DNA of 64,000 bases from Iamia sp. SCSIO 61187 (GCF_019443745.1 NZ_CP050948.1:1922001-1986000), one strand, 5' to 3'; positions 53,350 through 62,056 are shown, numbered from the stretch's first letter. Made by a program: numbers and translations. The notes: generated by a model not told the origin, from the sequence alone.

Positions 53350-54717
53350 ATGACAGCCCCCCAGACCGACCCCCGGCCGTCCCCGGCCGAGCCGCCCCGG
53401 CGCCCGGCCGAGGCCGTCGAGCAGGTCGCCGGCGAGCCGGACGGGCAGATGACGCTCGGGCAGTGGGTCCGCCTGGGCGTGGTCGCCGCCCTGCTCGTCG
53501 TCCTCACCGCGTCGACGGGGGTCTACGGCCTCCTGATGGTGCTCGGCATCGTCGTGATGATCACCCTGCACGAGCTGGGCCACTTCGTGATGGCCCGCCG
53601 GGCCGGGATGAAGTGCACCGAGTTCTTCCTGGGCTTCGGGCCCAAGATCTGGTCGGTGCGGCGGGGCGAGACCGAGTACGGCCTCAAGCTCATCCCGGCC
53701 GGGGCCTACGTGAAGATCGTCGGCATGCACGACATCGAGGAGGTCGACCCGGCCGACGAGCCCAAGACCTACCGCCAGCAGCCGTTCTGGCAGCGCTTCG
53801 GCGTGGCCGTCGCCGGTTCCACCGTGCACTTCGTCCTGGCCCTGGGCCTGATCTACGCCCTGCTCGTCGGCTTCGGGCTCTCGGGCGGGTCCATCACCGA
53901 TCGCTACGACGCCAAGTGGCGGGTCGGCAGCGTGTCGGAGGACAGCGCTGCGGCCGAGGCCGGGCTGCAGGAGGGCGACGACGTCGTCGCCATCGACGGC
54001 GAGCGCCTGGCCACCTTCGAGGACCTCCGCCAGGTCGTGGCCGACAAGCCCGAGGAGCAGGTCGTCCTCACCGTCGCCCGCGACGGCGAGGAGCGCGAGG
54101 TCGCGGTCACGCTGGGCCGCAACCCCGACGACGCCGAGGTCGGCTTCCTGGGGATCGGCCAGACCATCCCCGTCGAGAAGCTCGGCGTGGTCGAGGGCAT
54201 CCCGGCGACGGTGCGCGAGTTCGGATCGGTGGCCAAGCTGTCGGTCGAGGGCCTGGGCAACTTCTTCACCCCCTCGGGGATCTCCGACTACAGCCGCCAG
54301 GTGCGCGACGCCCGCGACGAGCCCGCCGCCACCTCGTCGGACGCGCCGTCGTCGTCCTCGGCCGCGGCCGAGGACTCCGACGCGAACGAGAACCGGCTCC
54401 TGTCGCTGCTCGGGGTCTTCCGCATCGGGGTCGACGCCGGGGAGACCGGGGGCGTGGCCAGCCTCGTCCTGCTGTTCGCCTTCATCAACATCTTCATCGG
54501 CCTGTTCAACCTGGTGCCGCTGCTGCCCTTCGACGGCGGCCACGTGGTGATCGCCATCTACGAGAAGGTCCAGGAGTGGCGCCGTCGCGACGGGCGCCGC
54601 TACCTGGCCGACGTGGGCAAGCTGATCCCCATGACCTACGCGGTCGTGTTCGTGCTGGGCCTGATCTTCGTGTCGTCGCTGTACCTCGACCTCGTGAACC
54701 CGGCGCAGGTGAACTAG
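53350..54717 (+). CDS. rseP: site-2 protease RseP (M50 intramembrane zinc protease)
   Basis: 455 residues from ATG 53350. H-E-L-G-H at residues 74-78 in the first active-site helix and the partner motif N-L-V-P-L-L-P-F-D-G-G-H near the C-terminus. One PDZ domain lies between (about 185-270: A-E-A-G-L-Q-E-G-D-D-V-V-A-I-D-G). A 35-residue cytosolic N-terminal extension and a Ser/Ala/Asp-rich insert near 320-345 are not typical. Cleaves anti-sigma factors and other membrane substrates, like mycobacterial Rip1. The dxr-rseP-ispG order is conserved. Stop overlaps ispG by 1 base. Confidence 0.96.
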   Translation: MTAPQTDPRPSPAEPPRRPAEAVEQVAGEPDGQMTLGQWVRLGVVAALLVVLTASTGVYGLLMVLGIVVMITLHELGHFVMARRAGMKCTEFFLGFGPKIWSVRRGETEYGLKLIPAGAYVKIVGMHDIEEVDPADEPKTYRQQPFWQRFGVAVAGSTVHFVLALGLIYALLVGFGLSGGSITDRYDAKWRVGSVSEDSAAAEAGLQEGDDVVAIDGERLATFEDLRQVVADKPEEQVVLTVARDGEEREVAVTLGRNPDDAEVGFLGIGQTIPVEKLGVVEGIPATVREFGSVAKLSVEGLGNFFTPSGISDYSRQVRDARDEPAATSSDAPSSSSAAAEDSDANENRLLSLLGVFRIGVDAGETGGVASLVLLFAFINIFIGLFNLVPLLPFDGGHVVIAIYEKVQEWRRRDGRRYLADVGKLIPMTYAVVFVLGLIFVSSLYLDLVNPAQVN

Positions 54718-55955
54718 TGGAGGTCCGCACCACCGCCGACCGGCGGCCGACCCGCGCCGTCACCCTGGCCCACTCCCGCAGCCCGGTCACCGTGGGCGGG
54801 GGCGCACCGGTGTCGGTCCAGTCGATGACGACCACCAAGACGGCCGACGTCGACGGCACCCTCCAGCAGATCTACGCCCTCGCGGCCGCCGGCGCCGACA
54901 TCGTCCGGTGCACGTGCAACGACGCCGAGGCGGCCGCCGGCCTGGCCCGGATCGTGCCCCGCTCGCCGGTCCCGCTGGTGGCCGACATCCACCACAACCA
55001 CCGCATGGGCCTCGCCGCCCTCGAGGCCGGGGTGGCCTGCCTGCGCCTGAACCCCGGCAACATCCGCCGCCCCGAGCACATCAAGGCCGTCGCCTCCGAG
55101 TGCCGCGACCGGGGCGTGCCCATCCGCATCGGCGTCAACGGCGGCTCGCTCGACCCCAAGCTGTACGAGAAGCACGGCGGCACCGTGACCCCCGAGGCCA
55201 TGGTCGAGTCGGCCCAGATCGAGCTGGCCCACTTCGCCGAGGTCGACTTCTTCGACGTGAAGATCTCGGTGAAGGCGTCCAGCGTCCCGCTCATGATCGA
55301 CGCCTACCGGCTGCTGTCCGAGACGGTCGACCACCCCCTCCACCTCGGCGTCACCGAGGCCGGCCCGCTGCCCGGCGGCCTGGTGAAGTCGTCGGCCGGC
55401 ATCGGCACCCTCCTGGCCGAGGGCATCGGCGACACCATCCGCTACTCGCTCACCGCCGACCCGGTCGAGGAGGCCAAGGCCGGCCGGATGCTGCTCGAGG
55501 CCCTGGGCCTGCGCGAGCGCAAGAACGTCGACCTGATCGCCTGCCCCAGCTGCGGCCGGGCCGAGATCGACGTGATCGAGGTGGCGCGGCAGGCCCAGGA
55601 GGCCTTCGCCGACAAGCAGATCCCGCTCCAGGTGGCGGTCATGGGCTGCGTCGTCAACGGTCCGGGTGAGGCCCGCGACGCCGACATCGGCATCGCCGCC
55701 GGCAACAAGCGTGGCCACCTGTTCGTCAAGGGCAAGAACGTCGCCGTCGTGCCCGAGGACGAGATGGTCGACGCCCTCGTGGACTGGGCCACCTTCATCG
55801 CCGAGAACGGTGCCGACGCCGCCATCGCCCGGGTCGACACCACCGTCGCCGCCCGGGAGGCCGAGCGCGACCGCCAGCGCCTCCTCCGGGAGCAGGGCGA
55901 CGACGTCAACATGAGCGAGCAGAAGGTCCAGCTCATCCAGAAGAACCTGGGCTGA
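54717..55955 (+). CDS. ispG: 4-hydroxy-3-methylbut-2-en-1-yl diphosphate synthase (GcpE)
   Basis: 412 residues from GTG 54717. TIM-barrel start R-A-V-T-L-A-H-S-R-S-P-V-T-V-G-G, Q-S-M-T-T-T-K-T-A-D, L-R-L-N-P-G-N-I, R-I-G-V-N-G-G-S-L. The 4Fe-4S ligands are Cys in A-C-P-S-C-G-R and M-G-C-V-V-N-G-P-G-E. Penultimate MEP step, forming HMBPP. A hydrophilic 40-residue C-terminal tail is present. Confidence 0.97.
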   Translation: MEVRTTADRRPTRAVTLAHSRSPVTVGGGAPVSVQSMTTTKTADVDGTLQQIYALAAAGADIVRCTCNDAEAAAGLARIVPRSPVPLVADIHHNHRMGLAALEAGVACLRLNPGNIRRPEHIKAVASECRDRGVPIRIGVNGGSLDPKLYEKHGGTVTPEAMVESAQIELAHFAEVDFFDVKISVKASSVPLMIDAYRLLSETVDHPLHLGVTEAGPLPGGLVKSSAGIGTLLAEGIGDTIRYSLTADPVEEAKAGRMLLEALGLRERKNVDLIACPSCGRAEIDVIEVARQAQEAFADKQIPLQVAVMGCVVNGPGEARDADIGIAAGNKRGHLFVKGKNVAVVPEDEMVDALVDWATFIAENGADAAIARVDTTVAAREAERDRQRLLREQGDDVNMSEQKVQLIQKNLG

Positions 55956-55969
55956 GGGGCTGGCGGACC

Positions 55970-55994
55970 GGACGCGACGTGCCACGCCGCGTCC
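55970..55994. terminator. possible terminator between convergent ispG and GT-C-like genes
   Basis: GGACGCG (55970-55976) and CGCGTCC (55988-55994) around an 11-nt loop. Confidence 0.4.
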
Positions 55995-56012
55995 CCCGTC
56001 GCCGGGCTGTGG

Positions 56013-57674
56013 CTAGCCGCCGGCGTCCATCTCGAGGGCGGCGCGGTAGCGGGCCAGCTCGTTGGGCTCGTAGATGACCGGGTCCGGCAGCTCGGGGGCG
56101 TAGTCCTCGAGGTGGGCGTGGAGCCGTTCGACCTCCTCGGGGCGGGTGGCCCAGAACTGGAAGCTCCGGTCGTAGGCGGTGAACGGGTCCCGGGGGAGCA
56201 GCCACGTGCCGACGAGGATCCAGCTGTCGGGCACCTCGCCCAGGAGGTTGGTCGGGTAGATGGCGGCGACGGCGACGCCGCGCCGCTGCACGAGCTCGGC
56301 CCAGAACGCCTTGCGGGCCTCCGCGTCGCGGATCTCCCGGCGGGCGACGAGCACCTCGTGGTCGCCGAGGCCGTAGAAGTCGGTGAGCGGGCCCTCGTGG
56401 AAGAGGCTGATGTAGCCCAGCTCCCCGGTGGCGACCGGCTCCCCGTCGTAGTAGCGGTCGAGGAACCGGGCCGCCTGGTAGCGCTGCTCGTAGGTGTCGG
56501 CCACCCCGCGAGGGGCCTCGACCGTCAGGGCGACCTTGGTCGTGGTGGTGAGGAGCAGCACGAGGACCAGGAGCGGGACGAGGTGGGGCCGGCTCGCCCG
56601 CAGCGATGCCGGGATGTCCCGGGCGGCCCACGCCAGGGCCACCAGGGCCAGGCCGATCAGGTAGATCTGGTAGCGGTCGTACCAGCCGACCTGGGCGAGG
56701 GTGACGTGGAGGGCGGCGGTGACGGCCACGGCCGTGCCGAGGGTCGCCCACCGGGTGCGGGCCCGCCAGCCGAGGATCGCCAGCACGATGCAGGCGCCGA
56801 CCAGGACCGTGAGGAGCGGGTCGAGCGTCAGCCGATCCATCACCTCGCGAGGTTCGGGGAACCGGTCGGCGCCGTTGATCGACTCGCTCTTGGCGGCCAC
56901 CGAGCTGGGCAGCAGGTCCTGACCCATGGCCTTGTTGACCAGCCCGTAGGCGAGGAGCGGGACGCCCGACGCCAGGCCGAGCCCGACGACCCGGCGGGCG
57001 ACCGGTCGCCACGGCAGGGGCGCGGCGCGCCCCCACGGGAGGGCGTCGAGGACGAGGGCGGCGCCGACGCCGGCGGCCACGAAGGCCGTCTCCAGCCGGG
57101 TCAGGGTGGCGACCACGATCAGGGCGTAGGGGAGGGCGGCGCGCCCTCGTGTCGCCGCCGGACCCGGGCGCAGCAGCAGGGGCACGGCGACGAGCAGGAG
57201 GGCCAGGTGGAGCACGTGCTCCATCCCCACCATGGCGGCGGCGGGGAGGAACAAGACGACGACGGCGATCACCACGGTGGCGAGGACGTCGAGCGGGTGG
57301 CGCGCCGACGGGTGCAGTGCGGTCTGGTGCCGGGCCACCAGGCCCAGGACGGCGAACCCGGCGACGACGTTGAGGACGAAGGCGAGCGCCTCCTCGCCGG
57401 CCGGCAGCACCAGCACGCCGATCGCCAGCACCGCCGTCCAGACCGGCGACGACGACGCCGACTCGAAGTGCCCGGGCACGACGCCCCACGTCCCGTGCTC
57501 GGCGACGTTGCGGGCGATGGCCAGGTGGATGGCCGGGTCGTCGAGCACGTAGACGAGCCGTCCGTCGCTGACCCGCAGGCAGGCGAGCAGCACGACCCCG
57601 GTGACGAGGGCGTAGGCGCCGGCCGCCCAGCGGAAGAAGGCCCGGGCCTCGTCCGTCGGCAGGAGCCGGTGCAC
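56013..57674 (-). CDS. polytopic membrane protein, probable GT-C-type glycosyltransferase
   Basis: 553 residues from GTG 57674. Ten to twelve transmembrane helices in the first 400 residues, then an extracytoplasmic soluble domain of about 160 residues. The first outer loop has D-D-P-A-I-H-L-A-I-A-R-N, the Asp-Asp placed as in GT-C lipid-phosphate-sugar transferases, followed by H-G-T-W-G and S-S-S-P-V-W. Next to the decaprenyl-phosphoryl-arabinose cluster, so an arabinofuranosyl or mannosyl transferase using a prenyl-linked donor is plausible; this is inference. No closer family assigned. Confidence 0.75.
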   Translation of the reverse strand: MHRLLPTDEARAFFRWAAGAYALVTGVVLLACLRVSDGRLVYVLDDPAIHLAIARNVAEHGTWGVVPGHFESASSSPVWTAVLAIGVLVLPAGEEALAFVLNVVAGFAVLGLVARHQTALHPSARHPLDVLATVVIAVVVLFLPAAAMVGMEHVLHLALLLVAVPLLLRPGPAATRGRAALPYALIVVATLTRLETAFVAAGVGAALVLDALPWGRAAPLPWRPVARRVVGLGLASGVPLLAYGLVNKAMGQDLLPSSVAAKSESINGADRFPEPREVMDRLTLDPLLTVLVGACIVLAILGWRARTRWATLGTAVAVTAALHVTLAQVGWYDRYQIYLIGLALVALAWAARDIPASLRASRPHLVPLLVLVLLLTTTTKVALTVEAPRGVADTYEQRYQAARFLDRYYDGEPVATGELGYISLFHEGPLTDFYGLGDHEVLVARREIRDAEARKAFWAELVQRRGVAVAAIYPTNLLGEVPDSWILVGTWLLPRDPFTAYDRSFQFWATRPEEVERLHAHLEDYAPELPDPVIYEPNELARYRAALEMDAGG

Positions 57675-57817
57675 GGTCGCGGTGATGGGGGCTCCTGGGG
57701 CGGCGGGGGTGGGCGGGCCCGCAGGAGCGGACGGCGCCGGGGCTCGCCGAGGATACGGGACCGGGCCGGGCGCCGGTGGATGCCCGGCGGTGTTCGTCCC
57801 GTTGCGGACCGCGTCGG

Positions 57818-57823
57818 TAGAGT
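57818..57823 (+). promoter_or_regulatory. -10 element TAGAGT upstream of dprE2
   Basis: TAGAGT ends 8 nt before a GTG at 57832 that opens a 23-codon frame, and 72 nt before the dprE2 start. Confidence 0.5.
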
Positions 57824-57831
57824 CAGCCGAC

Positions 57832-57903
57832 GTGGCTCTCGCCGACGCGCCCGCGCTCCCCCTCGCCCCGCACCGTGCGACGCACGGAGGCTCCCGTGCG
57901 TGA
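57832..57903 (+). CDS. candidate 23-residue leader peptide of dprE2
   Basis: GTG 57832 to TGA 57901-57903, Ala/Pro-rich (V-A-L-A-D-A-P-A-L-P-L-A-P-H-R). It begins at leaderless spacing from TAGAGT and its last 8 bases overlap the dprE2 start at 57896, so terminating ribosomes would be released next to that start. It may simply be untranslated leader; there is no homology support. Confidence 0.35.
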   Translation: MALADAPALPLAPHRATHGGSRA

Positions 57904-58654
57904 CGGAGCCGGTGGCGCCCAGTCGGTGCTGGTGCTGGGCGGCGCCTCCGACATCGCCCTGGCCACGGTGCGCCGGCTGGTCGCCGACCGCTGCCGCCGG
58001 GTGGTGCTCGCCGGTCGTCCGTCCGCCGCGCTCGACGCCGCGGCCGAGACGGTGCGGGGCGACGGCGCCGAGGTGGAGGTGGTCGCCTTCGACGCCGCCG
58101 ACACCGTGGGGCACCCCAAGGTCATCGGCGACGTGTTCGCCACCGGCGACATCGACGTGGTGATCCTCGCCTTCGGCGTCCTCGGCGACCAGGTCGTCTT
58201 CGACGAGGACCACGCCGCCGCCGTCGACGCCGTGACCGTCAACTACACCGGCGCCGTCTCCGCCGGCCTGGCCGTCGCCGACTGCCTGCGGGCCCAGGGC
58301 CACGGCACCCTGGTCGTGCTGTCCTCGGTCGCCGGCGTGCGCGTCCGGAAGGACAACTTCGTCTACGGCTCGACCAAGGCCGGCCTCGACGGCTTCGCCC
58401 AGGGCCTCGGGGACGCCCTCCAGGGCAGCGGCGCCCGCGTGATGGTCGTCCGTCCCGGGTTCGTCACCACCAAGATGACCGAGGGCATGGACCCGGCGCC
58501 GTTCTCCACGACCGCCGAGAAGGTCGCCGCCGACATCGAGAACGGGCTGCGCCGGGGGAGCCACACGGTGTGGTCGCCCGCCGTCCTCCAGGCCGTCTTC
58601 GGGGTCCTGCGGCTGGTGCCCCGGCCCCTGTGGCGACGCCTGGCCGCGCGGTGA
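57896..58654 (+). CDS. dprE2: decaprenylphospho-beta-D-erythro-pentofuranosid-2-ulose 2-reductase
   Basis: 252 residues from GTG 57896, with GGAGG (57886-57890) 5 nt upstream. SDR with V-L-G-G-A-S-D-I-A-L-A (NAD loop), L-A-F-G-V-L-G-D, L-S-S-V-A-G-V-R-V and the catalytic Y-G-S-T-K in N-F-V-Y-G-S-T-K-A-G-L-D-G-F, followed by V-R-P-G-F-V-T-T-K-M. These segments match mycobacterial DprE2 closely, as I remember it. Reduces the 2-keto intermediate made by DprE1 to decaprenyl-phosphoryl-arabinose. Overlaps the ubiA gene by GTGA. Confidence 0.9.
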   Translation: MRDGAGGAQSVLVLGGASDIALATVRRLVADRCRRVVLAGRPSAALDAAAETVRGDGAEVEVVAFDAADTVGHPKVIGDVFATGDIDVVILAFGVLGDQVVFDEDHAAAVDAVTVNYTGAVSAGLAVADCLRAQGHGTLVVLSSVAGVRVRKDNFVYGSTKAGLDGFAQGLGDALQGSGARVMVVRPGFVTTKMTEGMDPAPFSTTAEKVAADIENGLRRGSHTVWSPAVLQAVFGVLRLVPRPLWRRLAAR

Positions 58655-59562
58655 GCGGGCGCGCCACCGACGCCACCCGCCGCTCGCGCCCCCTCCCGCT
58701 GGCCGTCCTGGTCGCCTGCCGTCCCAAGCAGTGGACCAAGAACCTGCTGGTGCTGGCGGCGCCCGGTGCCGCAGGCGTCCTCGGCCAGGCCGACGCCGTC
58801 GCCGCCACGGTCGCCGCGTTCGTGGCGTTCAGCCTCGCCGCCAGCGCGACCTACCTCCTGAACGACGCCGGCGACGTCGAGGCCGACCGGGCCCACGCCA
58901 CCAAGCGCCACCGTCCCATCGCCGCCGGCGAGCTGTCGGTCCCGCTGGCCCGGGGCCTGGCGGTCGCCTTCGCCGTGGCCGGGGCGGCCGTCGCCCTCTC
59001 GGTGCGGTGGCAGCTGCTCGCCGTGCTCGCCGGCTACGTGGCCCTCACCACCACCTACACGCTCGTGCTCAAGCACGTCGTGCTGCTCGACGTCATCGCC
59101 CTGGCGTCGGGGTTCGTGCTGCGCGCCGTCGCCGGTGCGGTCGCCGCCGACGTGCCCATCTCCGACTGGTTCTTCATCGTCACCTCGTTCGGGTCCCTGT
59201 TCATGGCCGTCGGCAAGCGCCACGCCGAGGTCGTGACCATGGGCGACGACGCCGGGTCGCACCGCAAGGTCCTCGACGGCTACTCGCCCAGCTTCCTCGC
59301 CCACCTGCGGGCGGTCAGCTCCGGGGTGGTTCTCGTCGCCTACTGCCTGTGGGCCTTCGAGCGGGCCGACCTCACCGGGCTGTCCGTCCCGTGGTACCAG
59401 ATGTCCATCGTGCCGTTCACCACCGCCGTGCTCCGCTACGCCCAGCTCCTCGACACCGGGGAGGGCGGCGCGCCCGAGGAGCTGGTGCTCGCCGACCGGA
59501 TGCTGCTCGGCGCCGGGGCCGTCTGGGCCGCCGTCTTCGGCATCGGGGTGCTGGCGGCATGA
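58651..59562 (+). CDS. UbiA-family decaprenyl-phosphate phosphoribosyltransferase
   Basis: 303 residues from GTG 58651. UbiA fold with about eight helices; R-P-K-Q-W-T-K-N-L-L-V at the start, first Asp motif N-D-A-G-D-V-E-A-D-R and second motif G-S-L-F-M-A-V-G-K-R-H-A-E in the later loop. K-Q-W-T-K-N is typical of DPPR synthase (Rv3806c). Transfers phosphoribose from PRPP to decaprenyl phosphate, the first committed step to DPA. Translationally coupled between dprE2 and dprE1. Confidence 0.9.
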   Translation: MSGRATDATRRSRPLPLAVLVACRPKQWTKNLLVLAAPGAAGVLGQADAVAATVAAFVAFSLAASATYLLNDAGDVEADRAHATKRHRPIAAGELSVPLARGLAVAFAVAGAAVALSVRWQLLAVLAGYVALTTTYTLVLKHVVLLDVIALASGFVLRAVAGAVAADVPISDWFFIVTSFGSLFMAVGKRHAEVVTMGDDAGSHRKVLDGYSPSFLAHLRAVSSGVVLVAYCLWAFERADLTGLSVPWYQMSIVPFTTAVLRYAQLLDTGEGGAPEELVLADRMLLGAGAVWAAVFGIGVLAA

Positions 59563-59572
59563 GGGGCGACCG

Positions 59573-60931
59573 ATGAGGCCCGGTGCCCGGCGCGAGCTGG
59601 CGGGGTGGGGGAGGACCACGCCCTCGGCGGCCGAGGTGCTCACCCCCGTGACCGCCGAGGAGGCGGCGGCCGTCGTCGCCGCCGCCCCGCGCCGCGGCGT
59701 CGTGGCCCGGGGCCTGGGCCGGAGCTACGGCGACGCGGCCCAGAACGCCGGCGGCGCCGTCATCGATGCCACCGCCTTCGGCGGGGTCCTGGCCTTCGAC
59801 GAGGAGACCGGCCTGCTCACCGTGTCCGCCGGCACCAGCCTCGAGCAGCTCATGCGCTGGCTCGTGCCCCGGGGCTGGTTCGTCCCCGTCACCCCCGGGA
59901 CCCGCCACGTCACCGTGGGCGGCGCCATCGCCTCGGACATCCACGGCAAGAACCACCACCGCGCCGGGACCTGGTGCGCCCACGTGCGCCGGATCACCAT
60001 GGCCACGCCGGCCGACGGTCCCGTCACCGTGTCACCCGACGTCGACGCCGACCTGTTCTGGGCCACCGCCGGCGGCATGGGGCTCACCGGCGTCGTCCTC
60101 GACGCCACCGTCCAGATGAGCCCGATCGCCACCAGCCGGGCGATCGTCGACACCGACCGCACCGACACCCTCGCCGACTGCATGGACCTGCTCTCGGCCG
60201 GCGACGCGGACTACGAGTACACCGTGGCGTGGGTCGACCTGCTGCCGCTGCGGGGCCAGGTGGGGCGGTCGGTCATCACCCGGGGCCGCTTCGCCGAGGT
60301 CGACGAGCTGCCGGCGCCGTCGCGGCGCGAGCCGCTCGCCTTCGGCCCGCAGGCGCTGGCCACGGTGCCGCCCATCGTCCCCGGCGGGCTGCTGAACCGC
60401 TGGACCGTCCAGGCGTTCAACGAGGCCTGGTTCCGGAAGGCGCCCCGCCGGCGGAGCGACGAGATCCAGAGCATCTCCCGCTTCTTCCACCCGCTCGACG
60501 GCATCGACGAGTGGAACCGGCTCCACGGCCCCCGGGGCTTCCTCCAGTGGCAGATCGTCGTCCCGTTCGGGGCCGAGGACGTGCTGCACGACATCGCCGA
60601 CGCCTTCGCCGCCGCCAAGGTGCCGACCCTGATCGGTGTGCTCAAGCGGTTCGGGGCGGCCAACCCGGGGCCGTTGTCGTTCCCCATCCCGGGCTGGACG
60701 CTGTCGCTCGACATCCCCGCGGCGGCCCACGGGCTGGGCCCGCTCCTCGACCGGCTCGACGCCCAGGTCGTCGAGGCCGGCGGTCGGATCTACCTGGCCA
60801 AGGACTCCCGGGTGCGGCCCGAGCTCATGCCGGTCATGTACCCGCGGCTCGACGAGTGGCGGGCGGTGCGCCGCCGGGTCGACCCCGACGCCGTCCTCCA
60901 GAGCGACCTCGGCCGCCGTCTCGGCCTGTGA
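59573..60931 (+). CDS. dprE1: decaprenylphosphoryl-beta-D-ribose 2'-oxidase
   Basis: 452 residues from ATG 59573. FAD-binding (VAO/PCMH) enzyme: V-A-R-G-L-G-R-S-Y-G-D, T-P-G-T-R-H-V-T-V-G-G-A-I, D-I-H-G-K-N-H-H (His/Lys near the flavin), then L-S-F-P-I-P-G-W and A-K-D-S-R, with Lys in the position of M. tuberculosis Lys418. The residue matching Cys387, the benzothiazinone target, is Ser378 (T-L-S-L-D). Oxidises decaprenylphosphoryl-ribose for arabinose donor synthesis; works with DprE2. Confidence 0.93.
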   Translation: MRPGARRELAGWGRTTPSAAEVLTPVTAEEAAAVVAAAPRRGVVARGLGRSYGDAAQNAGGAVIDATAFGGVLAFDEETGLLTVSAGTSLEQLMRWLVPRGWFVPVTPGTRHVTVGGAIASDIHGKNHHRAGTWCAHVRRITMATPADGPVTVSPDVDADLFWATAGGMGLTGVVLDATVQMSPIATSRAIVDTDRTDTLADCMDLLSAGDADYEYTVAWVDLLPLRGQVGRSVITRGRFAEVDELPAPSRREPLAFGPQALATVPPIVPGGLLNRWTVQAFNEAWFRKAPRRRSDEIQSISRFFHPLDGIDEWNRLHGPRGFLQWQIVVPFGAEDVLHDIADAFAAAKVPTLIGVLKRFGAANPGPLSFPIPGWTLSLDIPAAAHGLGPLLDRLDAQVVEAGGRIYLAKDSRVRPELMPVMYPRLDEWRAVRRRVDPDAVLQSDLGRRLGL

Positions 60932-60949
60932 GCGGGGGTCGGGCCCGCT
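60931..60949. terminator. short hairpin between convergent dprE1 and PGPGW genes
   Basis: AGCGGG (60931-60936)/CCCGCT (60944-60949), overlapping the stop of the PGPGW gene; weak. Confidence 0.35.
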
Positions 60950-61364
60950 AGCGCCAGACGACGGCGTAGAGCACCGAGACGGCGACGCCGAGGACCATGA
61001 GCACGATCGACACCGGCTTGACCCACGGGTGCTGGTCGGTGATCGAGTCGACGTTGGCCTTCCTCTTGGCGTAGGCGAGGAGCCGCTCGGCCCACGACAC
61101 CTCGGTGGCGAGGATGCCGAGCCCGGCGATGACCACCACGATGCCGGGCCCGGGCAGGACCAGCATGCCCAGCCCGGCCAGCGTCACCAGCGTGCCGAAG
61201 GCGATGATCGCCATGCGCACGATGATGTTGCGCTTGGCCTCCTCGACCGTGCGCTCCCGCCGGCCGGTGTCCCGCTCGGCGTCGACGGCGGCGGCGCGGT
61301 ACCGCTCGCGCCGCTCCTCCCGCAGGCGGAGTCGTTCCTCGGCGGTCAGCTGATCGTCGGCCAC
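60948..61364 (-). CDS. PGPGW-motif membrane protein
   Basis: 138 residues from GTG 61364. A charged N-terminus (R-L-R-E-E-R-R-E-R) is followed by two or three helices around V-L-P-G-P-G-I-V-V-V-I-A-G-L-G-I-L, the core of the PGPGW family (here P-G-P-G without the following Trp), and a terminal helix V-L-M-V-L-G-V-A-V-S-V-L. Function unknown. Same operon as alkB: its start is 7 nt downstream of the alkB stop. Confidence 0.85.
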   Translation of the reverse strand: MADDQLTAEERLRLREERRERYRAAAVDAERDTGRRERTVEEAKRNIIVRMAIIAFGTLVTLAGLGMLVLPGPGIVVVIAGLGILATEVSWAERLLAYAKRKANVDSITDQHPWVKPVSIVLMVLGVAVSVLYAVVWR

Positions 61365-61371
61365 CCCGGCA

Positions 61372-62043
61372 TCATGCCCCGCCGGCGGGCACGACCTGCC
61401 CGCGGATGTCGGCCGGGTGGATGCGGCGCCGGAAGGTGGCGCTCATCCGCGGCCCGGCCCGGGCGACCTTGGGGACGCAGTGCTGCCAGGTGTGCTGGCA
61501 GGTGCCCCCCATGACGAGCAGGTCGCCGGAGAGGAGGTCGAAGGCGCGGGACGGCCCGCCGCCGGCGGGGCGGAGCAGGAACCGGCGGGGCGAGCCCAGC
61601 GACAGCACCACCACGATGGTGGCGGGGCGCTCCCGCTCGAAGCGATCGCCGTGCCAGGCCACCGAGTCCCGGCCGTCGCGGTAGAGGTTGCACCCGATGG
61701 CGTCGAAGCCGCGCTGGTAGCGGGCGTCGAGGACGGGGAGGAGGGCGACGAGCGCCGCCGGCGCCGCCTCGAGGCGACGCTCGGGCTGCTCCTCGTCGCC
61801 CCACCAGGCCGAGAGGCGGGGCTCGGTGACCAGGTTGCCGTACATCGCCACCTCCCGCTGGCCCCACCGGACGGTGTCGACCAGCTCGGTGAACAGGGCG
61901 TCGGCGCCGGCGAGCCAGCCCGGCGCGTGGTCGACCCACGCCCCGTCGCCCAGGTCGATGCGCTCGGCGGTGGCGAAGTCCGCGTCCGGCTCCGGGGCCC
62001 CGGTCGCCAGCAGGGAGGGCTGGAACGTCAGCTCCACGGGCAT
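61372..62043 (-). CDS. AlkB-type 2-oxoglutarate/Fe(II) dioxygenase
   Basis: 223 residues from ATG 62043. Jelly-roll with iron ligands His and Asp in A-W-H-G-D-R, a second His in Q-H-T-W-Q-H, and the 2-oxoglutarate-binding Arg pattern R-M-S-A-T-F-R-R near the C-terminus. Y-G-N-L-V and C-N-L-Y-R-D-G are typical AlkB pieces. Removes alkyl lesions from DNA or RNA. Leaderless -10 TACGCT 7 nt upstream. Confidence 0.93.
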   Translation of the reverse strand: MPVELTFQPSLLATGAPEPDADFATAERIDLGDGAWVDHAPGWLAGADALFTELVDTVRWGQREVAMYGNLVTEPRLSAWWGDEEQPERRLEAAPAALVALLPVLDARYQRGFDAIGCNLYRDGRDSVAWHGDRFERERPATIVVVLSLGSPRRFLLRPAGGGPSRAFDLLSGDLLVMGGTCQHTWQHCVPKVARAGPRMSATFRRRIHPADIRGQVVPAGGA

Positions 62044-62050
62044 GACCGAG

Positions 62051-62056
62051 AGCGTA
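62051..62056 (-). promoter_or_regulatory. -10 element TACGCT of alkB-type operon
   Basis: Minus-strand TACGCT 7 nt upstream of ATG 62043. Confidence 0.5.

Noticed and set aside
59573-60931. L-gulonolactone oxidase-type assignment for the FAD enzyme
   Set aside because: D-I-H-G-K-N-H-H, P-I-P-G-W, A-K-D-S-R and the coupled DprE2/UbiA genes point to DprE1.
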